Shown: positions 1-8,320, counted from the stretch's first letter. The stretch is 49,489 bases of DNA from Bacteroides sp. CAG:927 (GCA_000431155.1 HF985660.1:1-49489), one strand, 5' to 3'. Notes: generated from the sequence alone by a model not told the origin. Numbers and translations are program-made.

Positions 1-32
1 AAATACCCTTGGGAAAGCGAACCTGTTCCCCT

Positions 33-1001
33 CTATATTTTCAGCCCTTTCTTTTTCGGTGGCTGCATCATCCGCCTTGCGGATTGTACTTGCTTCTCCT
101 CCTTTATCGGCTCTGTCGATTGGGACAAGAGTTTTTTGCACAGGTACTCGTTCAAGTCATTATACCCTGCATAGTGAACCGACATATCCTGCAAGCGGTC
201 ACCCAACATCCGTTGCAGGTTGGCGTATGCGTTCCGTCCTGCTGTGTCATTGTCAAGGAAACAGCCGATTCGGGTATAGGTTGCCAATATGCTTTCCGCT
301 TTCGAGAGGTTGGAAACGGAGTTGAGAATGACGTAATCCTGTGCATTCAATCGTGGGTGTTGCGGATTGTTCTTTACTCGGATGGTCAGGAACGAGAGAT
401 AATCCATGAAGCCCTCGAAAAGATAACAGACGGTTCGTGGCTCTTTTTGCTGTCGGATATGGGTGATGTCCTTCGGGGCGACACATCCCTTGAAGTATCT
501 ATTACGCACTTCATACCCTCTTGCCATATTCGGGAAGCCGATGGCGAAATAGGGTTTGTCGGCATTCTCAAACCGCAGTTCCTTACACTCCCTTTTGGCG
601 AGTTCAATGTCTATCCCCCTTTCTTGCAGATAGGCAATGAGCGCAGGTGATGACAGCTCGCCAACTCTTAATACCCGATAAGTGCGGTTGTCGGATTGCT
701 GCTTGCCAAAAGAAAACGATGCAGGGCGGATGTATGGTGTCCGTTCCTCTATGCGCTTCAACAGGCAGGTTACATCTTCCGTATGGTAGAGTTCCGCTGC
801 CAATGCGATGATGTTACCGCCCTTGCCAAGTCCAAAATCGTACCATTTGTTGAGTTCTGTGTTTACCTTGAAAGATGCGTCCGTTTCCTCTCTCAGCGGT
901 GATTTGTACCAAAAGCTGCTGCCCTGTTGCTTGACGGGCGTGTAACCCAAACTTTGCAGATAGTCTGCGATTCTGATTTGTTTAACTTCTTGTATGTTCA
1001 T
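33..1001 (-). CDS. Toprim-domain primase-like protein of a mobilizable element
   Basis: 322 aa. The N-terminal ~80 residues (NIQEVKQIRIADYLQSLGY, then FKVNTELNKWYDFGLGKGG) look like the CHC2 zinc-finger fold of DNA primases, but the zinc cysteines are replaced. The second half has Toprim motifs: an acidic FEGFMDYLSFL segment and FLDNDTAGRNA, the DxD metal-binding pair. Such proteins accompany a P-loop primase-helicase on Bacteroides mobilizable transposons, as here (upstream neighbour at 1256-2503, same strand). Role: probably priming of element DNA after transfer (inference). The ATG at 1001 begins right before the conserved N-terminal block. Confidence 0.8.
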   Translation of the reverse strand: MNIQEVKQIRIADYLQSLGYTPVKQQGSSFWYKSPLREETDASFKVNTELNKWYDFGLGKGGNIIALAAELYHTEDVTCLLKRIEERTPYIRPASFSFGKQQSDNRTYRVLRVGELSSPALIAYLQERGIDIELAKRECKELRFENADKPYFAIGFPNMARGYEVRNRYFKGCVAPKDITHIRQQKEPRTVCYLFEGFMDYLSFLTIRVKNNPQHPRLNAQDYVILNSVSNLSKAESILATYTRIGCFLDNDTAGRNAYANLQRMLGDRLQDMSVHYAGYNDLNEYLCKKLLSQSTEPIKEEKQVQSARRMMQPPKKKGLKI

Positions 1002-1087
1002 GATATTCTATAGATTTGATGATGATTGTAAAAACGTTGATTTGTTGAATGGCTTATATAACACATTTATTTACAGAAAGATATTTG

Positions 1088-1187
1088 CTCAACATCTTCT
1101 CAACAAACCACTCGCCAAAAGAGAAATCAACAATCGGGTGCTGTTCCTCTCTCAACTTCTCTTTTCGATTGTTGAGATTTTGTTGAG
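1088..1187. repeat. Two inverted pairs of the heptamer CTCAACA
   Basis: CTCAACA occurs at 1088-1094 and 1099-1105 on the plus strand and, as TGTTGAG, at 1170-1176 and 1181-1187. Within each pair the copies start 11 bp apart, one helical turn, and the two pairs face each other. A further inverted repeat, TCAACAATCG / CGATTGTTGA, lies at 1127-1136 / 1166-1175. The array fills the only sizeable gap between the primase-like and helicase genes, so it may be an origin or operator (inference). Confidence 0.55.
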
Positions 1188-1255
1188 AGTGTATATTGTT
1201 TATTGTCAGCATAGTTATATCCTTATTCATCAATTCAACAAAAAAAAGAATGATA

Positions 1256-2503
1256 TTACAGGGATTCAAGTTGTTCCCTCGTGACAGAATAGAAACGACC
1301 GACCCGTTTTACAGGCTCATACCGACACTCCCGATTGTAGTTGAATTGGTAGGTGGTATAGGTCAGTCCGTTGGGTGCAGGCGTAAGTTTCCAACACTCC
1401 TGCAACACCTTTCGGACTTGGTGCTTCTCCACTTTTACCTGCGAGTGTACCAGCAACAGAAGAATGTCGTTGTAGCAGAACGAGAATGTGTCCGTGCCGA
1501 CACTATCCATGATGTCAAGTATCAGCTCGTGCATCTCTATCTCCAGTCGGTTACGGTTGCTGCGGATTATCTTCTGCAAGGCTTCGGTATGCAACAGCGA
1601 TGGAGCAAACCACATACGGCTTTCCTTTTCGGTGGATAGTGTTCTGTGTTGCAGGAAATGAAGAAAGGCGGGTATCTCCGCTTTCAGCTTTTGCAGGAAG
1701 TCGGTATCATCAGACTGCAAGCGGTCTATCTTGCGTACCCAATAGCGTGTTTCCCCTGCATCAATGATTACAGGCAAGTACTCGTTGTTGGAGCATAGCA
1801 CGAACTTGGCGAAAAACGCTATCTCGTCACGGTCTTTGCCTTTGGCTTCCACCTTGTAGGAAAGTGTGGTGCTTAGGTTCTTCAACCGCTCGCTGTCCTC
1901 CCTACGGTTGAGCAGCACCTCGTCCACCACGATAAGCAGTTTGCCGGCCCAGTCGGAATTGAATTGGCTACGGAAATCCTCGTTGGTGTTAAAGGTTACA
2001 TTGTTCTGAAATAGGAGTTTTAGAAAATTCAGAAATGTGCTTTTGCCTGTGTTGCGTTCCTCTGATACCAACAGCAGGATAGGCAGCTTTTGAATGGGGT
2101 ACAAGTAGAGCAGTTGTAGGTAGTCCATGCCCAACTCGTATTGCTCCCCGAAGATGTGACCTACCAAAGATTGGATATGCGAGAAATCGCCCTCTTTAGG
2201 TTGGTGGTCTATCGGTTCATAGAGGTTAAGGAACTTGCCGACCACGGGATGGTAGCCGATGTGTTCGGGTACGGTGCAGAAGCCGTCATACTTGGGAACG
2301 CTGCCGATGTAGTCCTTGCCGTAGTCTTGGCGCAGGGTTTCGTTGTTCCATGCTATGCGTTTCCTTACATACCCTCCGTTCAGTTTGGGCTGCTCCACAA
2401 TCTTGTAAAGCGTAGTCCCCACTCGGATGAATTCCTCCTTTGCCATGCCACCATCCGATGGCGGTCTGTGGCTGTCTTGTTGTTTGTTAGCTGACATAAT
2501 CAA
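1256..2503 (-). CDS. P-loop primase-helicase family protein
   Basis: 415 aa. A Walker A-type motif, EERNTGKSTFLNFLK, sits in the middle. It is followed by a Walker B-like LLIVVDEVLL and a sensor-like FVLCSNNE, the arrangement of superfamily 3/D5-like helicases of plasmids, phages and VirE/DUF5906-type element proteins. The start could be the ATG at 2503 or the in-frame ATG at 2497. A -7-like box (TACTTTTG, minus strand, 2540-2533) lies about 30 bp upstream. It pairs with the Toprim gene downstream and presumably unwinds or loads on element DNA. Confidence 0.8.
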   Translation of the reverse strand: MIMSANKQQDSHRPPSDGGMAKEEFIRVGTTLYKIVEQPKLNGGYVRKRIAWNNETLRQDYGKDYIGSVPKYDGFCTVPEHIGYHPVVGKFLNLYEPIDHQPKEGDFSHIQSLVGHIFGEQYELGMDYLQLLYLYPIQKLPILLLVSEERNTGKSTFLNFLKLLFQNNVTFNTNEDFRSQFNSDWAGKLLIVVDEVLLNRREDSERLKNLSTTLSYKVEAKGKDRDEIAFFAKFVLCSNNEYLPVIIDAGETRYWVRKIDRLQSDDTDFLQKLKAEIPAFLHFLQHRTLSTEKESRMWFAPSLLHTEALQKIIRSNRNRLEIEMHELILDIMDSVGTDTFSFCYNDILLLLVHSQVKVEKHQVRKVLQECWKLTPAPNGLTYTTYQFNYNRECRYEPVKRVGRFYSVTREQLESL

Positions 2504-2532
2504 ATGGTTTTAAGTTTGAAAAATACCAGCTA

Positions 2533-2540
2533 CAAAAGTA
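2533..2540 (-). promoter_or_regulatory. -7 promoter box for the primase-helicase gene
   Basis: The minus strand reads TACTTTTG, matching the Bacteroidetes TAnnTTTG consensus, and would start transcription near 2526. The rest of the 304-base gap 2504-2807 shows no convincing gene. A 77-aa minus-strand frame there has no recognisable features. Confidence 0.45.
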
Positions 2541-2807
2541 TAAGCATTTATCGGATAAGTTGTTACGCAAAACGCGGCAGAACGGTGACAAATAGCCCCC
2601 GAAGAAAAAACTTTCAATGGTTTGGAACGGAAGTCGGGCAGGACAGACGAAAAAACTCCCAAAAAACGAATGTGGGGATTACGCTTTTCGGGAGAAAAAA
2701 TTGGAGTTCCTGTTGATATGTCGGTCAGATTATATGCTGACACGCTGGCTTGATTACTCTATTCGTGACTGAATGAATGGATTCCGTCAGTCGTGCAACC
2801 AATTCAG

Positions 2808-3197
2808 CTACGAGAAGTATTCGGCTTTGGCTATGCCGTTGGTGTTCAGCGAAAAGAAGATGCTTGTTTTCTCTTTTCGCAAGTACAGTCTTTCAAGAAC
2901 GGCATTGCGCACCTGCTTCGCACTGTATGTGCCGATACGGAACGCAAGGGCGATTATCGTTTCAAGGCTGTAAACCTCCATGCTGCACTTGTCGGACAGT
3001 CGGATGGTATGCCTTATCTCACACTCATTCAGAATGCCGTTCTTGCAGAGTGTCTTTATCCCTGCCCTGATAGTCGGGGCGGTTACATTGAACAACTCGC
3101 AAAGCTCCCACTCACTCATGGCGGTTGCCTGTATATCTTTCGGCATAACTACATTGCCGAACTCGTTCATTGTTATGATGTTTCTTTCCTCTTTCAT
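2808..3197 (-). CDS. Small helix-turn-helix protein of the mobilizable element
   Basis: 129 aa. Residues ~28-55 (MSEWELCELFNVTAPTIRAGIKTLCKNGIL) read as a winged or classical HTH. The C-terminal part (AFRIGTYSAKQVRNAVLERL) is the kind seen in small HTH proteins next to Bacteroides integrases. It starts 18 bp downstream of the recombinase stop on the same strand, so the two are likely cotranscribed. Likely role: excision control or regulation of the element (inference). No specific family name is assigned. Confidence 0.6.
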   Translation of the reverse strand: MKEERNIITMNEFGNVVMPKDIQATAMSEWELCELFNVTAPTIRAGIKTLCKNGILNECEIRHTIRLSDKCSMEVYSLETIIALAFRIGTYSAKQVRNAVLERLYLRKEKTSIFFSLNTNGIAKAEYFS

Positions 3198-3215
3198 TAT
3201 CGTTTGATTTAAGGG

Positions 3216-4451
3216 TTACTGAATGGCATTGCAAATGTTCTTTTCCATATCCTCCAGTTTGTGCGACAATGTTTCCATATCCTGACTAATCTTTTGGGCT
3301 GTGATTTTTGCGTAAATTTGGGTCGTTTTTATGTTGGTATGTCCCAAAAGTCGGCTGACGGTTTCAATGGGTACTCCGTTGGATAACAGCACAGTGGTCG
3401 CTGCCGAATGTCTTGCTACATGATAGGTCAAGTGGACTTTTATACCGCACAACTTGGCAATGGCTTTCAGCTTCTTGTTGCAAGTCGTGTTACTCGGCAT
3501 GGGGAATACTTTATTATCTCTTGTCATACCCCTGTACTTCTCTATTATCTTTCGGGGAACATCCAACAATCGGATATTGGATTCCGTGTTAGTTTTCTTT
3601 CTTCGGGTGATAATCCACAGATTTCCGTCAAAGAATGTTTGCAGGTTGTCTTCCGTAAGGTTCTTGACATCGGAATATGCCAAACCTGTAAAGGTGGAGA
3701 ACAGAAATAAATCCCTGACAAGCTCGTGTGTCTTGTCGGGCATATCGGTGTTCATCATTGTGTGTATCTCCTCTCTCGTAATATACCCTCTGTCCACGCT
3801 TTCGGGAGAGTTGATGTACCCTGCAAAGGGATTGAACGGCAGACGACCGTCATTCCTCGCTATGGAAATAATGTGTTTCAGCACAATCATGTAGCCCCAA
3901 ATGGTATTGGTGCGGCATTTTTTCTCAGTACGCAGGAAATACTCGAAGTCGTTGATGAACGAGAGGTTCAACTCTTTTAACGGAATATCTTCACGCTTGT
4001 AGGTATGGGGTAGGAACTCACGGATGTGCTTGCAGACGGTAACATAACGTCGGAATGTTCCTTTTGCCCTGCTGTGTCCCACTTTCTTGGCAAATTCGCT
4101 GTTGTGTTGTTCAAACAGTTTTAGCAAGGTTTCCTGTTTGATACCGATGCCGAGATAGGCATCTTTCAACTTGGCAGCAGTGACATAACCGTCCGTCTGC
4201 ATCAACTCTTGATAACGGCGGTTTATCTCCACTCTGATTTTGTCAACGGCACGGTTGATTCTTTGCGCTTCGGCACTCTTACCCGAAGCACGGTTGTTCT
4301 TCACGTCCCACAGGCGCAAGGGAACATCCATCTTGCAACTGAACTGCTTAATCTCTCCGTCCACCGTAATGCGACACATCAAAGGCAGGTTGCCGTTGGG
4401 TTTCTCACTGCCTTTCTTCACGTAGAACAATACCTTAAATGTACTTCTCAT
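3216..4451 (-). CDS. Site-specific tyrosine recombinase (integrase) of a Bacteroides-type mobile element
   Basis: 411 aa, normal for the family. It has an N-terminal arm-binding/SAM-like region (FKVLFYVKKGSEKPNG), a core-binding domain and a C-terminal catalytic domain with HVARHSAATTVLL, LLGHTNIKTTQIYAKI and the tyrosine nucleophile in IYAKI. The position where most tyrosine recombinases have Arg I reads FTGLAYSDV, Ala instead of Arg. Loss of Arg I is known in IntDOT, where it is Ser, so this is probably functional. It would integrate and excise the left-hand element whose replication genes lie downstream. Confidence 0.9.
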   Translation of the reverse strand: MRSTFKVLFYVKKGSEKPNGNLPLMCRITVDGEIKQFSCKMDVPLRLWDVKNNRASGKSAEAQRINRAVDKIRVEINRRYQELMQTDGYVTAAKLKDAYLGIGIKQETLLKLFEQHNSEFAKKVGHSRAKGTFRRYVTVCKHIREFLPHTYKREDIPLKELNLSFINDFEYFLRTEKKCRTNTIWGYMIVLKHIISIARNDGRLPFNPFAGYINSPESVDRGYITREEIHTMMNTDMPDKTHELVRDLFLFSTFTGLAYSDVKNLTEDNLQTFFDGNLWIITRRKKTNTESNIRLLDVPRKIIEKYRGMTRDNKVFPMPSNTTCNKKLKAIAKLCGIKVHLTYHVARHSAATTVLLSNGVPIETVSRLLGHTNIKTTQIYAKITAQKISQDMETLSHKLEDMEKNICNAIQ

Positions 4452-4494
4452 AACTCACTTTTTTTTGGTTACAAAATTAATTCATAGTGAGTTA
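4451..4494 (-). promoter_or_regulatory. Integrase promoter framed by a 9-bp inverted repeat
   Basis: TAACTCACT (4451-4459) and its exact reverse complement AGTGAGTTA (4486-4494) flank the minus-strand -7 box TAATTTTG (4479-4472). The left arm overlaps the integrase start codon, so a protein bound to both arms would cover the transcription start. This suggests an operator controlling integrase expression. Confidence 0.5.
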
Positions 4495-4736
4495 CCGACA
4501 GATACGACACATAACGCCAAACGATGCAAAATTTAGGTTTCGCAAGAAATTTGCATCATCGCACGGGTAATGATAAAGTAACTGAACTTTTGCTGCGTTT
4601 GTCCATATTCTGTCTCTTCTTGGCTTTTGAACAAGAGAAAAATATAGCGTAACGAACGCTTTTTCAGTCTGTTCGCTACGCTTTACTCAAATTTGCTATT
4701 CCGTTAGGTGTTTATTTTAATCTTTCAAATATCAGT

Positions 4737-4770
4737 TCCCCAAAAACGGGCAGATGCCCGTTTTTGGGGA
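4737..4770. repeat. 34-bp near-perfect palindrome
   Basis: CCCCAAAAACGGGCA (4738-4752) and TGCCCGTTTTTGGGG (4755-4769) are exact reverse complements separated by only GA. The flanking T/A pair extends the stem to 16 bp. It sits in the 644-base gap between the integrase and fic genes. It could be a strong terminator or a recombination/end sequence of the element. Its symmetry with T/A runs on both sides fits bidirectional termination. Confidence 0.6.
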
Positions 4771-4804
4771 GCGCCCACCCCTCTTTCCCCGAGCTATGAG
4801 TTAA

Positions 4805-4972
4805 TCAATTCCATCTCATAGGAGACCATCTTGCGTCTTGTATCATGCAGCGGTAGGCGATACGGCGATCGTCTTCATCCGGATTGCGACCCCACGGGAG
4901 CTCGGAAGATGCGCCTATGCCACCGCGGGTCCGGGCGAACTGGGCCGCTCCGTCAAGATAGCCAAAGAACAG
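4805..4972 (-). pseudogene. Possible 3' remnant of a gene truncated by element insertion
   Basis: An open minus-strand stretch of 55 codons without a start codon ends in a stop at 4805. It reads like protein (for example SSELPWGRNPDEDDRRIAYR and WSPMRWN at the end) and is visibly more GC-rich than the AT-rich DNA around it. I do not recognise the family. A cut-off gene end next to an integrase is plausible, but a chance open frame is also possible. Confidence 0.25.
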
Positions 4973-5018
4973 TTACATAGCACATTTCTTAATGCCGTTA
5001 GGCTGCTCGGCTTTTTGC

Positions 5019-5073
5019 AACTATCAAAAACTATGAAAATATTTGCAAAGTTTTCATAGTTCTGCTATCTTTG
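5019..5073 (+). promoter_or_regulatory. fic promoter embedded in a palindromic operator
   Basis: AACTATGAAAA (5029-5039) and its exact reverse complement TTTTCATAGTT (5051-5061) enclose a TTTGC -33 element (5042-5046). The -7 box TATCTTTG follows at 5066-5073. A further half-site, AACTATCAAAA, abuts the palindrome at 5019-5029. A protein bound to the palindrome would cover the -33 box, which fits autoregulation by the winged-helix C-terminus of the Fic protein (inference). Confidence 0.65.
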
Positions 5074-5095
5074 CAATTGAACAAACAACGATTTT

Positions 5096-6397
5096 ATGAT
5101 AGAGCAACCGCCTAAATATAATGCTGACACAAAATCAGTTTCTGAAGTTCTCGCTCCGGAATCTTTGGAGGGAATTCGTAAATTTCAAGAAGAGTACCCT
5201 TACTGGAGCAAGGTAAAATATAAGAAAGTCAAGGGCTTTGATTCTCCGGAAGCTATTTGGAACGCACTTAAACAATTGCGTTTGAGTAATCAAATCACAG
5301 TGAATCCCAATTACAGGATACATTTCAGTATGACAAACTCTATGGCCAGACTATGTCATAATTTCGACATGCAATTTGGCGGCTCTTGGGGTAGTGAATC
5401 TCTCATTCCACACGATAGCCGTAAAATATACTTGATGAACTCTGTGATTGATGAGGCCATTTCGTCAAGCCAAATGGAAGGAGCGTCAACTACTCGAAAG
5501 GTGGCAAAGGAAATGCTCAGAAATAAGATTGCACCAAAGGACAAGTCACAATGGATGATATACAACAACTATCAAACCATCCGGTTTCTTTCGGAGAATC
5601 TTGACCAAATGATGACCCCCGAATTTCTTCTTCATATACATTCATTGATGACTTATAACACAATGGATAATCCGGAAGATGCCGGGCAATTCCGGCGGAA
5701 CGACAATGTAGTTGTGGCAAACTCTGTCACCAATGAGATTGTGCATACGCCGCCATCATTCATGGAGATTCCGGCAGCCATTGATTGGTTCTGTCGGTTT
5801 GCCAATTCCAACGACATAACTGTATTCATTCATCCGATAATCAAAGGAGCTATCCTGCATTATTTTATTTACTACCTCCATCCTTTTGTAGATGGCAATG
5901 GCCGTACAGCCAGAGCTATTTTCTATTGGTATCTTCTGAAAGAAGGCTATTGGCTTACCGAATACCTTTCGATTTCAAGGATCATATATAAGTCAAAGGC
6001 TTCATACGAGAAATCCTTTCTTCAGTCAGAAGCCGATGGTAATGATATCGGATACTTTATAACATATCATTTAAATGCCCTGGAAAAAGCTTTCGATGAG
6101 CTGAAATCATATATCGAGCACAAGTCTGCTCAGAAAAAAGATGAAGTGCAATTGCTAAAAATTGGCGGCATTACAAGGCGCCAGGCCTCAATCCTACACA
6201 TGTTTATAAAAGACGCCAACCTGATAATTACTGCCAAAGATATTGCCGGCCGAATGTTAATTTCACAGCCAACGGCAAAAAAAGACCTTTCAGAGTTAGT
6301 TCAATCAGGACTTTTGACTGAAATCAAACTGAATAAGCAAAAAAGCGGATATATCAAAGGCCCCGACTTTGACAGCATAATCGACAATGTCATCTAA
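5096..6397 (+). CDS. Fic family protein (predicted AMP transferase) with C-terminal winged helix
   Basis: 433 aa. The Fic active-site motif HPFVDGNGRTAR is at residues 262-273 and complete, including His, the acidic residue and the Arg. An N-terminal inhibitory-helix motif of the class II type ([S/T]xxxE[G/N]) is present as SSQMEG around 124-129, so the enzyme probably carries its own inhibitor and needs no separate antitoxin; none is seen. Residues ~355-430 (RRQASILHMFI, LISQPTAKKDLSELVQSGLL) form a winged HTH. Fic proteins transfer AMP from ATP to hydroxyl groups on target proteins; the target here is unknown. It is monocistronic with its own promoter and a hairpin after the stop. Confidence 0.92.
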   Translation: MIEQPPKYNADTKSVSEVLAPESLEGIRKFQEEYPYWSKVKYKKVKGFDSPEAIWNALKQLRLSNQITVNPNYRIHFSMTNSMARLCHNFDMQFGGSWGSESLIPHDSRKIYLMNSVIDEAISSSQMEGASTTRKVAKEMLRNKIAPKDKSQWMIYNNYQTIRFLSENLDQMMTPEFLLHIHSLMTYNTMDNPEDAGQFRRNDNVVVANSVTNEIVHTPPSFMEIPAAIDWFCRFANSNDITVFIHPIIKGAILHYFIYYLHPFVDGNGRTARAIFYWYLLKEGYWLTEYLSISRIIYKSKASYEKSFLQSEADGNDIGYFITYHLNALEKAFDELKSYIEHKSAQKKDEVQLLKIGGITRRQASILHMFIKDANLIITAKDIAGRMLISQPTAKKDLSELVQSGLLTEIKLNKQKSGYIKGPDFDSIIDNVI

Positions 6398-6430
6398 AAC
6401 TATAAAAATCTATCTAATATTTTTATAGTT
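6398..6430 (+). terminator. Hairpin at the fic stop codon, similar to the fic operator
   Basis: AACTATAAAAAT (6398-6409) and ATTTTTATAGTT (6419-6430) are perfect 12-bp arms that begin on the base after the stop. The arms differ from the upstream operator arms mainly by G/A at one place. It may therefore be a second protein-binding site as well as, or instead of, a terminator; the stem is AT-rich and weak for a terminator. Confidence 0.5.
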
Positions 6431-6926
6431 TGATGAATGTCTTCACAATTGAACCATCTATAAGACCGATACTCACAACCTTTAGTTCGTCAAGGCTTGG
6501 CCAAGATAAACTTCGGAATATTGCCGTATTTTAGGCAAACAAAAGACAAGTTTATTCCGAAGCACCTTCGCAACTAACTGCTAATCAATAATGTTTTCCC
6601 GGACGAAAAGAAAATAAAAAACGATTGACAAGTTTATTTTACGCTTGCCAATCGCTTGATTATTAGGTTTATTTGCTAAAACTGCGGTTTAGTATTGCGG
6701 TCGGTAACTTTCGGCTGCGCCGACTGCGAACCGGCTTTCAGCCGACATTCGCTAAGTTCCGATCCGCGAAATTAACAGAGAAGCTACCTTGCGGAAGCTT
6801 CTCTGTTAGTATTCGTCCTCGTGAAAAGAGTCAGAGTAATTGATTATCAGATGTTTATGTCCTATTACCGATTAGTGCACAAACAAACTTTGCTATAAAA
6901 GGCGATAAAATGCGTTGGGTGATGGC
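6431..6926. other. Non-coding stretch with several hairpins
   Basis: No gene is supported in these 496 bases. Inverted repeats: CTTCGGAATA / TATTCCGAAG (6511-6520 / 6553-6562); CGATTGaCAAG / CTTGcCAATCG (6622-6632 / 6644-6654); and the strongest, TAACAGAGAAGCT / AGCTTCTCTGTTA (6773-6785 / 6796-6808), a 13-bp perfect stem with a 10-base loop. The last is placed to act as the terminator of the leftward metallopeptidase gene. Confidence 0.5.
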
Positions 6927-7357
6927 TTAATGGTACGATAATGTAAGCATATCCTCCATCAGTGCAAGGTCACTGTTGATTTCTCCCTGAAGTAAAAACT
7001 CCGAGCGTCGCTTGAGGAGCTTTTCGTAGATTTCGATGGCTTTTGCCTTGTCGTTGTCAATGTAAAGGGCTATCGCGCAAAGTATCCGCTCTTTCGATGA
7101 CATGACTTTCCGATATGCAGAGATGTAATCTTTCAGGCTCTTGTCAAGCAAAGTGCTTGCTTTCTCGGGCTGCTGCATGGCAAGATGAAGAAACACCATT
7201 TCGCAGGCTATCTCTTTAACGTATAGCGGAATGATTTCATCTTTATGAGAATAAAGAGATTCAAAGGCATCTAATGCCTTGGCGTATTCCTGCCTGTTTA
7301 TGAGCCAAGAAGCTCGCATTGCGAGTAAAGACACTTCAAGCGCATTACTATGGTCGA
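6927..7357 (-). pseudogene. C-terminal part of the M50 metallopeptidase gene, split off by a frameshift
   Basis: This open frame reads DHSNALEVSLLAMRAS and continues as a helical, TPR-like domain (NRQEYAKALDAFESLY; AIEIYEKLLKRRSEFL) to a stop at 6927. From an internal GTG (7334) it would encode 135 aa. It continues the upstream peptidase if one base is added to the A5 run (T5 at 7358-7362 on the plus strand). The joined protein would be 385 aa. It is either a sequencing or assembly slip or a real inactivating mutation. Confidence 0.6.
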
Positions 7358-8083
7358 TTTTTCAGTGACGATAAACATCTTCTCCGGCAGTTCACCGGGA
7401 CGTGTTCCATCCTGAATCAAGGCGTTGGAGCGGAGCTGTGTCAAAAGTCCATGTTTTGCAACACGGTTTTTGCGTAGATGCATAATGTCCTTCGCGTCAT
7501 TGCCGACTCCGTTCATCTTCATCGGGATGCCGTTTAAGAGGATTGAGAGCACATCGGCAAAAATGAAGATTACAAGAGCTTCTGTTACAAAAGGAGGAAG
7601 ATTAAGAAACAACAATGGCAAGACGACGATAAAGCAAACGATATTGGCGAGGAGTCCACCGGCGAGGTAAAGTGTGGTCGGAACAGTGTCGGGGTCACCA
7701 TCCGGCGGACACATCAGACATTGGCCACCTGTTCCGGCAAGGGAATATTTCTTTATCTTCAAATGTCCGTTTTTCCTGATAAATGTCAGATTACCTATTC
7801 GAAACGAAACGAACTTATATCCACTGAGCAGTCCGCCGACGAGATGTCCGGCTTCATGCGCGATAATAAGCACGATTTCTGAAACAACAAAAGCACAGAT
7901 GCCGACAAGTCCTGCAATAATTCCCACACGGAAAGAAGCGGAACTAAGCTTGTCAAGGTATTCCGCAAAAGTTGTGTCGGTAAATATTATAAGCCCCGCT
8001 CCTGCAAGAACAAGACCAATTGCGCCACCAATAAGCAGGCCGCCTAATAATTTGAGTATAGTTTTCAGAAATCCCATTGGCAT
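7298..8083 (-). CDS. M50-type membrane metallopeptidase (frameshifted near its C-terminus)
   Basis: 261 aa as read. N-terminal membrane spans lead into the zinc motif HEAGH (in IIAHEAGHLVGGLLSGYKF), the hallmark of M50/site-2-like proteases. More spans follow (PTTLYLAGGLLANIVCFIVVLPLLFL), and the second metal ligand region may be NGIPMKMNGVGNDA. The last ~20 residues, after MFIVTEKS, are out of frame, and the proper continuation lies in the next frame (6927-7357). Such proteins cleave within membranes; the substrate here is unknown. It has its own promoter at 8114-8107. Confidence 0.8.
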   Translation of the reverse strand: MPMGFLKTILKLLGGLLIGGAIGLVLAGAGLIIFTDTTFAEYLDKLSSASFRVGIIAGLVGICAFVVSEIVLIIAHEAGHLVGGLLSGYKFVSFRIGNLTFIRKNGHLKIKKYSLAGTGGQCLMCPPDGDPDTVPTTLYLAGGLLANIVCFIVVLPLLFLNLPPFVTEALVIFIFADVLSILLNGIPMKMNGVGNDAKDIMHLRKNRVAKHGLLTQLRSNALIQDGTRPGELPEKMFIVTEKSTIVMRLKCLYSQCELLGS

Positions 8084-8106
8084 TAATAATGTGACTGTTT
8101 GAGTGG

Positions 8107-8114
8107 CAAAGATA
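8107..8114 (-). promoter_or_regulatory. -7 box of the M50 peptidase gene
   Basis: The minus strand reads TATCTTTG, about 24 bp before the ATG, with a TTTGC roughly 22 bp further upstream as a -33 candidate. Confidence 0.55.
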
Positions 8115-8320
8115 GCGAAATCAACGCTTCTTGCCGCAAATTTTCAAAAGGGACATCTTTAGAAGCATAAAAGAAGCAGACACTGAAAATAATCTTTTCA
8201 TGCCTCTTTACCAATGTGGTGATCTTACAAACAAGTATTATGTAATATATCGGTAACCCTGTATCTTTTAAAGGACCTTGCGAATCCTTGTATTTATCTT
8301 TGGCAAACTCTATTTACTTT

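Noticed and set aside
9..650. 213-aa plus-strand open frame
   Set aside because: Antisense to the Toprim primase-like gene, which has clear motifs; the plus-strand translation has no protein character.
1054..1269. 71-aa minus-strand frame between the helicase and primase genes
   Set aside because: It overlaps the repeat array and the helicase stop and has no recognisable domain; the repeats explain the sequence better.
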